Positions 53,306 to 64,000 of a DNA stretch of 64,000 nucleotides are shown piece after piece. Position numbers and translations under genes: made by a program. Numbering within the stretch: the stretch's first letter is position 1; the number at the start of each line of letters is the position of its first letter. This stretch comes from Anaspis maculata (taxonomy: Eukaryota; Arthropoda; Insecta; Coleoptera; Scraptiidae): positions 99,901,863-99,965,862 of the forward strand of contig OX421961.1 in the NCBI GenBank assembly GCA_949128115.1, given 5' to 3'. The notes beneath the pieces are model-generated. The model was not told the DNA's origin and searched no databases. It was given only the letters and a program-made list of their open reading frames with translations.

Positions 53306-56300
53306 ATAGGTACCAACGTAGAAAATCCAGTTTCCTTCAAAATACAAAAAACAATACTGTCATGCAGCTGGCTGGAGATCACGACGTGGTAATTAAACTC
53401 ACACCCAATGTACAATTACTGCTGGAAAGCTTGAGCTATGAATCAAGAGCTTGCCGGAATATTCACGAAGTCAACAGACTCCCCTCGAGCTGTCGTGAAC
53501 AGACTGATGGCAAAATGCTGGACTATACCGGAATGACAATGGAAGCGACAAGCGACAAGAACTTTCGAGGCCTCTTCGGATGACGCCTGGAATATTTTCG
53601 AATACAAGACGCAAATACACAGGTGTTCCAGAGCTCGTGATCCAGAGCGAAAGGCAGTTTAGAGAAATTCTTCAAATTAGTCAAAGAATGTTCAAAAAAC
53701 GTAGGGTTTTCACTTTTGGAGGGGTCGAAGTGTGGGGCATTGTTCCTCATTATTTTTATCATTTGATGAAATGTTACTTAAATTCTTAGAACAGACTAAA
53801 CAAGAAAAAAATAACTTTGTAGTGTGGGACAAAATTTTATTCACTGTACAGAGTGACTCAAAAATTCTGGCAATACGGTTTCTATGTGTAAAAACTGCCC
53901 GCAAAAACATTCTATGGGAATGAATAATGACAATTTTCCAATCAATATCTACATGTTTCAAGTTAACTGCAAGGATTCAGATTTTTTTTTAATTTTTTCT
54001 TTTAATCCCCTCCAGCTTACTGCCTTGGATGATCTGATTTTTTCAAAATATTTCCCGCATACGTCAAAAACTCGATAATTCGGACACAAATTTTAAGGAT
54101 TAATAAGCGATAATCCGAAATACCATATCGATAATTCAATCAATCTGCCATTGATTAAACATACTGTCAAACAAATATGATGCGTGTCCAGTGTTAGCGT
54201 TGGACTCAGGACACTGTATGGGGATGCTCATGCTCAAGCGAGTACTCAAGGACCCAGAGGAATGTGCAAGAAATTAAACGATTTGGGATTGCGTAGTCAT
54301 AATGATTTCACACTTTTTACGTCAGCCTTTTGTTCTCTTTTCTGTTCTGCGGCTCAGTACAGTTAGGTGGCTATTCATGTATATATCATCAATTTTATTG
54401 TCGTGTGAAATACAATGTGAATAATTTGTAGATTGATTCGGGAAATGTTCTTCCGAATACCACTCTTGCAATGAAAATGAACCAGATAATTCTGAAAATG
54501 CGTGTTGTCATAAGAAAACCGCATTCGTTTGTTTTCTTCTGTTGTTTGAAAGAAGAACCCTCCCCCTGCAGGGTCGTGCTCTTTCAGCTTTCGAACAACA
54601 GAGAAAACAAACTCATGCAGTTTTCAGGCAACACGCATTTTTCAGAAATATCGGTCATTTTCATTGCACTCGTGGTATTATACCCGACAATTTGTTCAAT
54701 CCATTTCAAACACTTTCTCAGTTCATTCTCAACGAATTTTTGATGGTTTTCTTCTTCTCTGCCCCTTCGAATCGGACTCAGCCCTTGAAATTATTTTATT
54801 TTGTCTATGATTCTCCTCTGAATGTTTATGAGTTGGCAATCTATCGTCACATTTTTATAATTTGGCTACTTTTGGGGATTCTGAACCATTTGCGGCGCAG
54901 CGCCCTCAAACAAAATTTTGGAGGAAACTTGCCCCGAATCAGGAAAAATATGGCTGTGTAGATAACTGACGTTTTTAATTTGAGAATGAAGAAAACGGAG
55001 AAATTTTCCAAGGTCATTTTTTGACGTTTTGACCTTTATGACGTTCCGTTCTGACCACGTGATGAAATTTTGCCAAAGTAGAGCAACAGCAATTACGAAA
55101 TCACATATTTATCATGTGGGGAAAGTCACTGCAATGACCGAAATCATTTTTAATGGGCAAAGCAGTCTGTGTATGGAAGTTGATTTTAATATATACGTAG
55201 GCATACCCATCACCGCATGTGGCGTATCCTCAGCCACCCCTGTGACAGGTTATTATCTGGTTATCATTGAAAAAATGAAAGTATACACTTGAATCATCTC
55301 TACTTGGTTTTTCACTGCATGAAACACACTAAAGTGAAATCAGAAACATGGTAACACCTACAAAATTGGTTATTGTTGGCCCTGTTTTCTTCCTTGGACA
55401 GTGTTGTAATAGGTCAAAAACTAAATGTCGTATGTCAAAACCTGACCTTGTCGATCCGCCTTTACGCATGACGCCACGGCAGAAAGAGACAACGAAAGAT
55501 TGGAAACTTTGGAATAATGTTTCTCTCATGAAACAACACTGTTGAATTATCAGCGTTTGAACGTCGACTTGAAAAGAAAATCGACCTGTGCGGATTTTTT
55601 TAGAAAAAACGAGGAATTTTGGACAACAGAGTGAACCAGCAAACATACTAGCTTGCATTTTACTCTCAGAGGTGAAAATGAACATATGTTCCAGTTAAAA
55701 TAAACCGATAGCGCTGCTAACGCTTCGTATGACATTGACATGGCACTAGTGTACGGGGAAATCCAGTAAGATGCCGACTTATTGGTTGCTAAGGAAAGCC
55801 GTACATACGCAGGTGGGTACTTACCTATACATGAGTATACTCATAGTGACTGATTTGTCTAATCATCAGTTTCACTATCAGCTCTAGGTACATCTATCTT
55901 CTCTTCGTATAGGCCCCTGTAACCAATGCTTTCCTCCATGTTTATTTCCAGTCGATTTTTAGCTGTTTCTTCATTCCAAATTTCCGAGTTCTTTCCCAAT
56001 TCTCTATACATGAATAATTTATACAAGTCGCTTTTGTAATGTGGATATTTCTTTCCGTGTTCACTCAGATGTAGAATGTTTCCGATGTAAAGGCAGAAGG
56101 CACAAGAAATCTAAGTGTGTACGTACCTACCTACCTACTACCTACCAAACAGATCGATTGATGCATGGGCGAAATCCGTCCGAGATTGTCAGAAAATCCT
56201 TCCGTGAATTTGTCAGCCATGCATTTACGTACTATGACAACTTTACTGATGGATGTTTGATCCCTGCTTATTTTTTCTCATTTTCTCAGACCGCTGATGC

Positions 56301-58274
56301 AACTAACCAGTTTGTATAGGTAAGTATATGTTATCCCAGCTATGCCTTCGATAAAATTTCCAACTTCCGCGCGCAATATGTGATAAGCATGCAGGCTTCT
56401 GTGTGAAATATGCACTCTTATGCATGGAACTTTAGGTCCTGATTAGAATAATCGTGTGTTTACCGTCCCTAACTAGGTTTGCATTTAAATATCTGCTTAC
56501 AAATTCACGACGGCAAGTCGTTGTCTCTATTTTTAGAGATACAACCCGCATGGGAAATGTGTGACAATGGCCCTCACACATCGTCAGAATGTCTAGTGTA
56601 CCTACCTACCTACCTGTTTGATATCAGCTCTAGGTACAGGTAGCTAGCTACTCAAATTTATTGCACTTGGCGTTGGAGCTTCGGATATCTGCCCTTGCTT
56701 TATAATAATTATTAATTTACCTGGTTATTTTTATCAAGGCAAACTTATGTGTAGGTGTCCCGTACGACGAAGAATGGGGGCCCGAAAACCAACGTGGTTA
56801 CTATAACACAATGCTATAACAAATGGGAGCTTAACGGCAAAGGGCATCGCTCCTGAGACTGTTAACGACCGAATTTGGCATCAAGCACAGTTCGACGAAG
56901 CTCCGCACTACAATTGCCTTAGTAGTTTGCGGATCGTACTCCAGGGCGGCTCATAAAACTTAATGGCTCGTTTTTTCTCCCGTTATCCACACATAACCGG
57001 GAGAACTTTTGCTTTATATTTCCTTCTTGCATTTATTTGTATGCAAGCTTGAAAGCTGAGCTATCTCTAACGTTCTCGTCACTGGGAATGTGAAGTTTCA
57101 AGATGATTCGAAACCTGCCTCGTCCGTCAGTGATTTTTATCCCGGCCCTTTCTCAATGCGATAAAACTAAAGCTACGCAACCTGGAATTGGCTTGCTTGA
57201 GGGTGCGTCAGGATTCAGGAGTGATGAGCGATCTTTGCTCCGATCATAATACGAACAACTAGATCGGTTTAAATTGGATTAGGAACGAATTACGGCATCA
57301 CCATGAACTTTTGGAGAACAGTTCGGCAACACTGTCACAATTAAACAGCGATTTATTGAGTTCGAACCTGAAGTCCTGGGGACTATGTTAATTACGTTAA
57401 ATTGAACGGTGTTTAATTATTGCATCAGTTCTTCCGGGTTCTTTTAAGCTTCAGACGCAGATTTCTGAACGCTTGCTGAATTGTTTACGACCGACGTGGA
57501 AAGAGCAAGCCTCCCTTAAGGTCTCAAACGTGGTTTCCTTTTGATGAGATTTGTTCAACCATGCAAGGTCAACAACAAAGAAATAGGTATGGATGATGGA
57601 GGCTGAGATTCAAAGACGTTCCAAAATTAAGGGCCAACAGAGGCCGTTTCAAAGCTTAGATTCGTTCCTTAGAGGTGTCAATGCAATACATTCTGATGTA
57701 GACGCAGAGCCGTCTTGAATAGTTGGCTGCCCTCGTGCAAAAGCTGCTAGAACTGATCTCACCATCAGGGTTGGCATGAATCAACTAAATATTTTGATTA
57801 TTCATGATTGAAATCAATGGATTTTTCTGATAAATCACTAATTTCAATTATTTTTTCAGAAATCTTTGACAGGGAAGTTGAACAATATTATTTATGTAAA
57901 GTCACATATATTATTTGTCTGAATTCATGAAGAATCAATGCATGTGCTTAATTTCGCGGTGAAAAAATCTTCAAAATCCCAAAAATTGCATGTTTCATTT
58001 ACTTCAACCTCTTTCGAAATAGTCACTTTCTGAATCAGTATATTCATAAGAAATTATTTTATTTTCATTTTTGTATTCTACAGACATTTTTTCAATTCCT
58101 AATTGCTAACATACAGCACGGGGAAAAAATGAGTGAAATTTAACGCAAAATCGGAGTAGAATTGCATCCAGTCACATTTTGAGTCAAAATTTGTGCTCAT
58201 TTGATCAAGCGGAGGGAAACGGGTTGGAGTGAAATCGTTCATACTCAAAGCTAGAGTTGATCTTGAGTCTAGAG
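53306..58274. other. non-genic stretch
   Basis: No gene is supportable. A short frame near 56067-56110 encodes CFRCKGRRHKKSKC, which fits a CX2CX4HX4C zinc knuckle, but it is isolated (see Findings). CTAC-type microsatellites occur near 56600. Confidence 0.45.
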
Positions 58275-58332
58275 TTGGTAAACGTTCACTCCGATTGTGA
58301 GTGAATTTCACTCGATACTTACTCGACTGTAT
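58275..58332. repeat. direct repeat flanking the RT fragment (right copy 59606-59665)
   Basis: A sequence like 'cgattgtgagtgaatttcac' followed by 'actcgactgt' occurs on both sides of the reverse transcriptase fragment, with several differences. It may be a duplicated flank or a copy of a short repeat into which the RT element inserted. Confidence 0.5.
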
Positions 58333-58557
58333 TGTCTTGAAAATCTAAATTACATTAGTAGTTATGGCAAGCGTCAAAAAAGAAAGAAAGATAAAATAAG
58401 CCCTTAGAAGCTAACACAAAAGACACAATATGTGAGACAAAAGAAATTGTTACAATAACTATTAATATATTTCAACTTGACTGAACAACTTTAATTAGTC
58501 TAGGTACAAGCAAAAAGTATCACACAGCCGACAACTGGTCTTACTCAACCCATTTCT

Positions 58558-59570
58558 TCACTCCAGAGTTTTATCAACAGAGTAAAATGAAAATCCAAGC
58601 AGCAACTTTCTTACATTCCTTTTGAAAGAAAACCCGTCAGAAATCATCCGCACCCGGAGCGGAAGCTTATTATAGAGCTTAACCGAAGCCACCCCGGGAC
58701 TCCTTCCCGTGATTGCTGAACGGTGATTCGGCACCCGGAGCCCGCAGCTACCACTCCTCAAGCCATAATTTGAACAGGTACTTCTGGCATTTACCGAAAA
58801 TAAATGTTTGTGAGAGTGAACATGCATGACCGAATGAAGGATGTATTCTGAGACTACAGTCAAAATATTCAAGTCAACAAAGAACGTCCTGCAGGAGGTC
58901 CGCATTGGTGTGAAAGTCATTGTACGCAGAACCTGCTTCTGCAGTCTCGAAACCTCATCAACCCTGCTGCCACCCCTCCACAATAAAACACCATGGGTCA
59001 GAATGGAATGTATGTGAGCATGGTAGTGCAGCTTTAAGATTCCAAGATCGACTCTGCGCCGCAACTGGTACATTGCAAAGCCCCAAGTGGTAGACAACTT
59101 GGTAAGAAGATGATCCCCTTGCACATGCCAGGTCATGCGGGCATCTAGGAAAATTTCCAGAAACTTGACAGAGCCGACTTGCGGAATGCTTCGCCCGGAG
59201 ATCTTAGCCAGAATGCTGGAGTGGCAGTTACGCATCGAAAAGAGCATCAGATTTGTCTTGTTTTTGTTGAGTTGCAAGCCATTATCGTTACAGTAGCTCA
59301 CCACATCTGCGACTTCTGAATTTGTCTTTGCACTGAGCCTATCAAGATCAGGAGCATCAGCCGCCACCGAGGCGTCGGTCGGTCGTCAGCGAATAGGGTC
59401 TGGAGGTCTGAACGAACTTTCAGGTCGCTAATGAAGCAAAGAAACAGCAAGGGCCCCAAGATGCTACCCTGGGGCACACCGGCCTCGAGTTGTTGCACAC
59501 CTGACTCGAAATAAACCCCCCGATGACCTGAGGTCACCTTCTGCCTACGGCGGCATAGATAGGTCCGCAC
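58558..59570 (-). pseudogene. non-LTR reverse transcriptase fragment (Jockey/CR1-like)
   Basis: Two overlapping minus-strand frames form one decayed RT. The upstream frame (59570-59298) has GVPQGSILGPLLFLCFISDL and LFADD, the RT palm motifs. The downstream frame (59367-58558) continues with NGLQLNKNKTNLMLFSMRN and a C-terminal part ending FYSVDKTLE. The frame changes right after FADD, so the ORF is broken. The endonuclease and N-terminal RT are missing (5' truncated), as is usual for dead LINE copies. Confidence 0.85.
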
Positions 59571-60542
59571 CCACTCGAAAGCCGAGCCCCTGACCCCGTA
59601 GTTGCAAAGTTTCCGCTCGATTGTGGGTGAATTTCACTCAGATACTCACTCGAGTGTTGTGTACCCAATACCCTTGCGGAAGTAGCCAATTATAATAATA
59701 ATTATCGTGTATTTATTGTAAAGTCGTGTGCTAGGTGGTTGCTGATGTAGATTGAATTGACTGTTTCGGATGCAATATGGGCCTCATCGTCTTAAAATAC
59801 ATTTATCAAAAAACTCGCCCTACTTTCAGCTGTTGATGCACATTCGAGGAGATGAAGGAAGATATATCGGCCACATCTTGACGTAGGGCGAATGCCTTAT
59901 TAACATTGTGTGTTTCAAGACAATCATAGTGCGATTCTGCAAAAAATAACATTCTATATAAATGCCCTGTGAAAAATCCTGTTGGCCATTGTCTGTTGCA
60001 TTGGTAATAACAGAGTAACAGAGTGTTTAAGGAATGTTACTTTTTAGAGAATCGCATCATTAGGCCCATATTGCAATCCAAAATAGCAAACACTACTCCA
60101 GTCGATAGCAGCCGCTGAACCACATCACTGTCACAATCACACAATGATTATGATCACATCCGCAATAACAGTTATTACAATAATAGCAGTCAGTGCCGAC
60201 TATCATACCCTGAGAGCCTGCGAAGAATGACTGACTTGTCTTCTCAACACGCGTTTGCCTAGTAAGTTGAATATAATAGTTAGTTATAACTCCAGACTGA
60301 GTGGAATAGTTTTGGGAAAACATATTGTACAAATGCTGGTGTGAAATTAAGTAAATAGTACTCCCAATTGAGTGACAAAATATTTCCAGCATTCTTGTAA
60401 GAGTTTGCAGTTTTCATTGTCCTTCTATCATCTCTTCGTACTTAACCGCTCTCCTTCCTGTTCCAATCCTTATCTTCCATCTCTTATTTGTTTCTTCTCT
60501 CACTATATCCCAGTGTTTCCTTGTTCAATCCTAGTGGCCATT

Positions 60543-60905
60543 TTAGATATCTCTCCTGCACTCTTTCCATCTCTTCGTACTCTTTCCGCCCCCATATTTC
60601 AGCTCCGTATACATCAATATGCTGCCCACCAAACTGTCGAACATCATCATTCTTCTTCCTATGTCATGTCCGAATTTTCTTTCTCCTATTCCCCATGTGT
60701 TTCCTAGAATTTTATTCGCTATCTTTATCATTTCTTCAACATGGGTTCCTGAGGTGTTAGCTCTGTTGAACACATATCCGAGGTATCTGAACCTGTTCAC
60801 TTCTTCGATCTTGAATTTCTTTTGCCATTTCCATTCTATTTCCGTTTTCCTTCTCCTTCCCTGTCCAAAAATCATAAGTTCTGCTTTCTTCACATTTAGC
60901 TCCAA
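60543..60905 (-). pseudogene. non-LTR retrotransposon RT C-terminal fragment
   Basis: Contains NVKKAELMIFGQGRRRK, IEEVNRFRYLGYVFN and ANKILGNTWGIGERKFGHDI. This is the thumb region of a second LINE type common in insects, distinct from the fragment at 58558. The start codon and RT palm are missing. A stop ends it at 60543. Confidence 0.8.
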
Positions 60906-60934
60906 CTTTTTGTCCTTATCGCTATGTCCTAGGG

Positions 60935-61185
60935 GGACCCGCAGATCGCTATGTCTGCGGGTTTATGTTTTTCATTTTAAAGTGATTGGGGGCGGTTTCT
61001 AGCAATTTTTTCATGCCGGCGGCGCATATTGAAGATGGAATGTTCCTGGGTTTACGTTCATAAGTGGCAAGTATGTATTATCCATAAAATGAGAATACCA
61101 GAGCATTAAGTCTGGGAGAAATTGCAACATCATGTTATTTCAAGTTGATCGGGGGCGGTTTTCTCTATGTTGGCGACGCGATATA
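60935..61185 (-). repeat. copy of the satellite-bearing repeat, inverse orientation
   Basis: Matches 17215-17470 as reverse complement, with 'gggggcggttt' and 'gttggcg' blocks. It is interrupted by the foldback element that starts at 61186 and resumes at 63949, where 'ggtggcagctatgtaacagcg' matches about 17175-17200 inverted. The repeat runs off the window end. Confidence 0.75.
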
Positions 61186-63946
61186 AAGTACGCAACCATG
61201 GATACGCAACAAAAGTCGTGTCACCCCCTAAATTTTCATCGGATTTCAAAACTGATAATCTTCAAATTGTCTCGGTCGATTTTGGATTCGTTTGAACTGG
61301 TAGATAGAACAATTCTTTGACTATCAGATCTTGCTTTTGCAAAATACGAAATATGTTAAATAAGGTTTGTACAGGGTGACACATCAAACAGTGCCAAATT
61401 GATGGAAGTTCCGTGATCCCTCATTTTCTCAAAAATGTTTTTTTCTTAATTCAGAAACGAAATTCATGGAGAGTGATGTCTTACCTCGGGATGGTTTTTG
61501 ATTTTCAGCCCTATTTTGATTTTTTTGAAAAATATTTGTGTCTGTTCGTAGTCTCCCAGAAAACAGCCGAACTGTTGATCTGATCGATTTGGAATTTGGT
61601 ATGCAGATATGGTTTTGCTGTCAAATGAGCCCATCAGTTTCTGGCTGTCATCTGTCAAACAGAAGTATCACTGCCAGAAAATGACAGAAGCATATTTTCA
61701 CGGAGCTTGACTTGCAATATGTCATTTGAAAGCCCGCAAAAAAATGTTTTCAAAACTGTTAAAATTTTGTGTCTATCTGTCATTTGTCAAATATTAAAAA
61801 ATGTCGAAAATTCAAAATTTCACCATTTAATTATGCAAAATCTATCTTATATATTGGCACCAAATTTGGCAGAAAGCGACACAACAAAAAAGTCAAATCA
61901 AGTCTGCAGTTGCAGTTTTCGTCTACTTTCTAGTCGGGCGTTATGAATTTTCAAAATTTCTCCTCGCCGTTGCCACCCGAAAGAGCCTTCAACCCGGGTT
62001 TTGACCAGAATGACTCGCTTTTGATGCAGGACTCCACTCAAAAATCAATTTTTTTTCTCCTCGGGGATCGACTTTTTTTGAATAATTCTAACTGATATCA
62101 AAAAGAGATTGGATTAAGCGTCGTGTAGACCCATTTTTAAAATTGACACAGAGATTCGGTTCTCCGACGGTGATTTTTTCAAAATAAATTTTGCTTATTC
62201 CGTGAATTTGGAAAACCTGCAGTGCCACAGTCAAAAGCCGCACACTTTTTTAATGGGCAGTCAGTGTACGGGTGAGTATTTTTTTTTAAACACCCTGTAT
62301 GCCAAATTCATTTCCTATCATTAAATGGTAGTTTTTGCCAAAATCCACCAGCACTACGTTAAAAAATCGGTTGTTTCACACCAAAACTTTCCTGACTGGT
62401 ATCCAAGAACCTATGGAAAATTTTCTTCGAAACGTCCTTTCGGATGAAAATTTGGGATTGGAGAGAAAGATTGAAAATAATTTGCAGGAAACTGGAAATT
62501 GTGTTTTAGGAAATTTCAATTTTCGGGGAAAACCTAAAATCGTTTTCCAAATTATCTTATTGCAAAAATCGTCAATTGAGGCTTCACTCCAAGCTCCATA
62601 ATTCAAGTCCGGTCTCGATAACCCAGGCTGGTTTTAAATTTCCAACAGGGAAATTCCCGAGGTATTGGAAAAAACTTGTTGGAAAATGTTGAAGAACCAG
62701 TTACCTTTTCTTTGAAAAAAAGAGGTGAAAATCTGTTCACGGGATAAATCAAAAGTTGAAAATATGCAGTTTCTCCATACAGGAAAACTCAAAAACCGTG
62801 GGTCTAATTTCAAAAATTTCTCCACCAAAAATTGAATCAATCTTTTTCCCAACGTTCATTCCAAGCATGTCTACACCTAAAATGAATATTTCGTGGGGCT
62901 CACCGCATGTTGAAGTTTACACTACGGTTTTTTTCAAATTCACGGAATGTGCAAAATTCATTTTGAGAAAATCACCGTTGGAAAACCAAAGCCGTGTCGA
63001 TTTTGAAAATAGGTTTACACGACGCCCAATCCAATCTATTTTCGATATGAGTTGGAATTATTCGAAGAAAGTTGATCCCCGAGTTGAAATGAATTTTTGA
63101 GTGAAGTCCTGCATCAGAAGCGAGTCGTTCTGGTCAAAACCCGAATTAGAGGCTCTCTCGGGTGGCAACGGCGAGGAGAAATTTTGAATAATTCATAACG
63201 CCCCGATTAGAGAATGGTGGAGAACTGCAACTGCAGACTTAATTTGACTCTTTTGTTGTGTTGCTTCCTGCCAAATTTGGTTCCAATCTATCGGATAGAT
63301 TTTGAATAACTAAATGGTAAAATTTGGAGTTTTTGATATTTTTTAATATTTGACAGATAACAGATAGACACAAAATTTCAACAGTTTTGAAAACAATCTT
63401 TCAAGGCTTTTAAATGACATATTGCAAGTCAAGTTTCGTGAGAATATGCTTCTGTCATTTTCTGGCAGTGACGCTTCTGTTTGACAGATGACAACAAAAA
63501 ATTGAGGGGCTATTTCGACAGCAAAACCATATCTGCATACCGAATTTCAAATCGATCAGATTAACAGTTCGGCGGTTTTCTGGGAGATTATGAACAGACA
63601 CAAATATTTTTCAAAAAAATGAAAATAGGGCTGAAAATCAAAAATCATCCCGAGGTAAGATATTAAGAATCATTCTCCATGAATTTCGTTTCTGAATTGA
63701 GAAAAAAACATTTTTGAGAAAATGGGGGATCACGGAACTTCCATCAATTTGGCACTGTTTGATGTGTCACCCTGTACAAACCTTATTCAAGATATTTCGT
63801 ATTTTGCAAAAGCAAGATCTGATAGTCAAAGAATTGTTCTATCTACCAGTTCAAACGAATCCAAAATCGCCCGAGATGATTTGAAGATTATCAGTTTTGA
63901 AATCCGATGAAAATTTAGGGGGTGACACGACTTTTGTTGCGTACTT
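61186..63946. mobile_element. 2.8 kb TA-flanked foldback element
   Basis: Ends AAGTACGCAAC and GTTGCGTACTT, flanked by TA (61184-61185 and 63947-63948). The arms of about 1.0 kb pair around a centre near 62570. The middle 650 bp or so (62280-62930) does not pair and has no clear ORF. It inserted into the satellite-bearing repeat. The arms contain a 'acagggtgacacatc' block and a 'gatgtcttacctcgggatgg' block like that in the element at 38656. Confidence 0.85.
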
Positions 63947-64000
63947 TAGACATTCAATATAGCCTAGCCACGCTTTGGGGGTGGCAGCTATGTAACAGCG

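Noticed and set aside
54542..54961. 139-aa plus-strand ORF with a hydrophobic end
   Set aside because: No recognisable family, no ATG start of good context and no neighbours to support it.
1..64000. tRNA or rRNA genes
   Set aside because: None was recognised by eye. A covariance-model scan would be needed to exclude them.

Overview
This window looks like nuclear DNA of an insect or closely related arthropod. It is AT-rich and packed with nested foldback and TA-flanked transposons. It has one host gene with ordinary GT-AG introns and one apparently complete 18.1 kb Polinton/Maverick (adintovirus-like) integrated element. The host species cannot be named from the sequence.

Layout. 1-6257 is non-genic; its main feature is a 3.6 kb foldback repeat (2455-6018) with a degenerate minisatellite inside. 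6258-31862 is one TA-flanked foldback transposon. A Polinton landed in its left arm, and several smaller foldbacks landed in the rest. The Polinton (6461-24557) has 6-bp target duplications TTAATT on both sides and terminal inverted repeats beginning AGTAGATAATTTTTGGGC. 31863-42107 holds more foldbacks and no convincing gene. 42108-49175 is a four-exon short-chain dehydrogenase gene (retinol-dehydrogenase-like, 327 aa, minus strand) with MITEs in its introns. 49176-64000 holds MITEs, a foldback carrying a THAP-like mini-ORF, two decayed non-LTR reverse transcriptase fragments, and a 2.8 kb foldback inserted in a copy of a satellite-bearing repeat. The same repeat sits inside a Polinton gene.

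Polinton. All six core functions are recognisable: protein-primed family B DNA polymerase (spliced, 1268 aa), retrovirus-type integrase with chromodomain, packaging ATPase, adenovirus-type cysteine protease, double-jelly-roll major capsid protein and penton. A pX-like core protein and a parvovirus-type phospholipase A2 domain protein are also present. Accessory genes include a single-BIR apoptosis-inhibitor-like protein, three small helical proteins that look like one family, and several conserved unknowns. A leftward gene cluster starts from the right terminus (24097 to 20456) and further leftward genes follow. A rightward set starts from the left terminus (7096 to 11623), and the structural genes (13716-16642) run rightward. 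The terminal repeats carry dozens of TGACCTTGA units, which read on the other strand as extended nuclear-receptor half-sites.

Most notable: (1) the protease frame has no AUG and lies in the -1 frame of the core-protein ORF, with an in-phase A AAA AAC heptamer at the overlap; (2) nuclear-receptor half-site arrays lie just outside the first promoter at each end; (3) a three-copy family of small helical proteins; (4) a BIR gene; (5) a PLA2 gene whose intron has been swollen to about 2 kb by satellite repeats; (6) four stop/start overlaps between consecutive ORFs. Two of the gene breaks or frame changes fall in A-runs, so sequencing or assembly error must be excluded.
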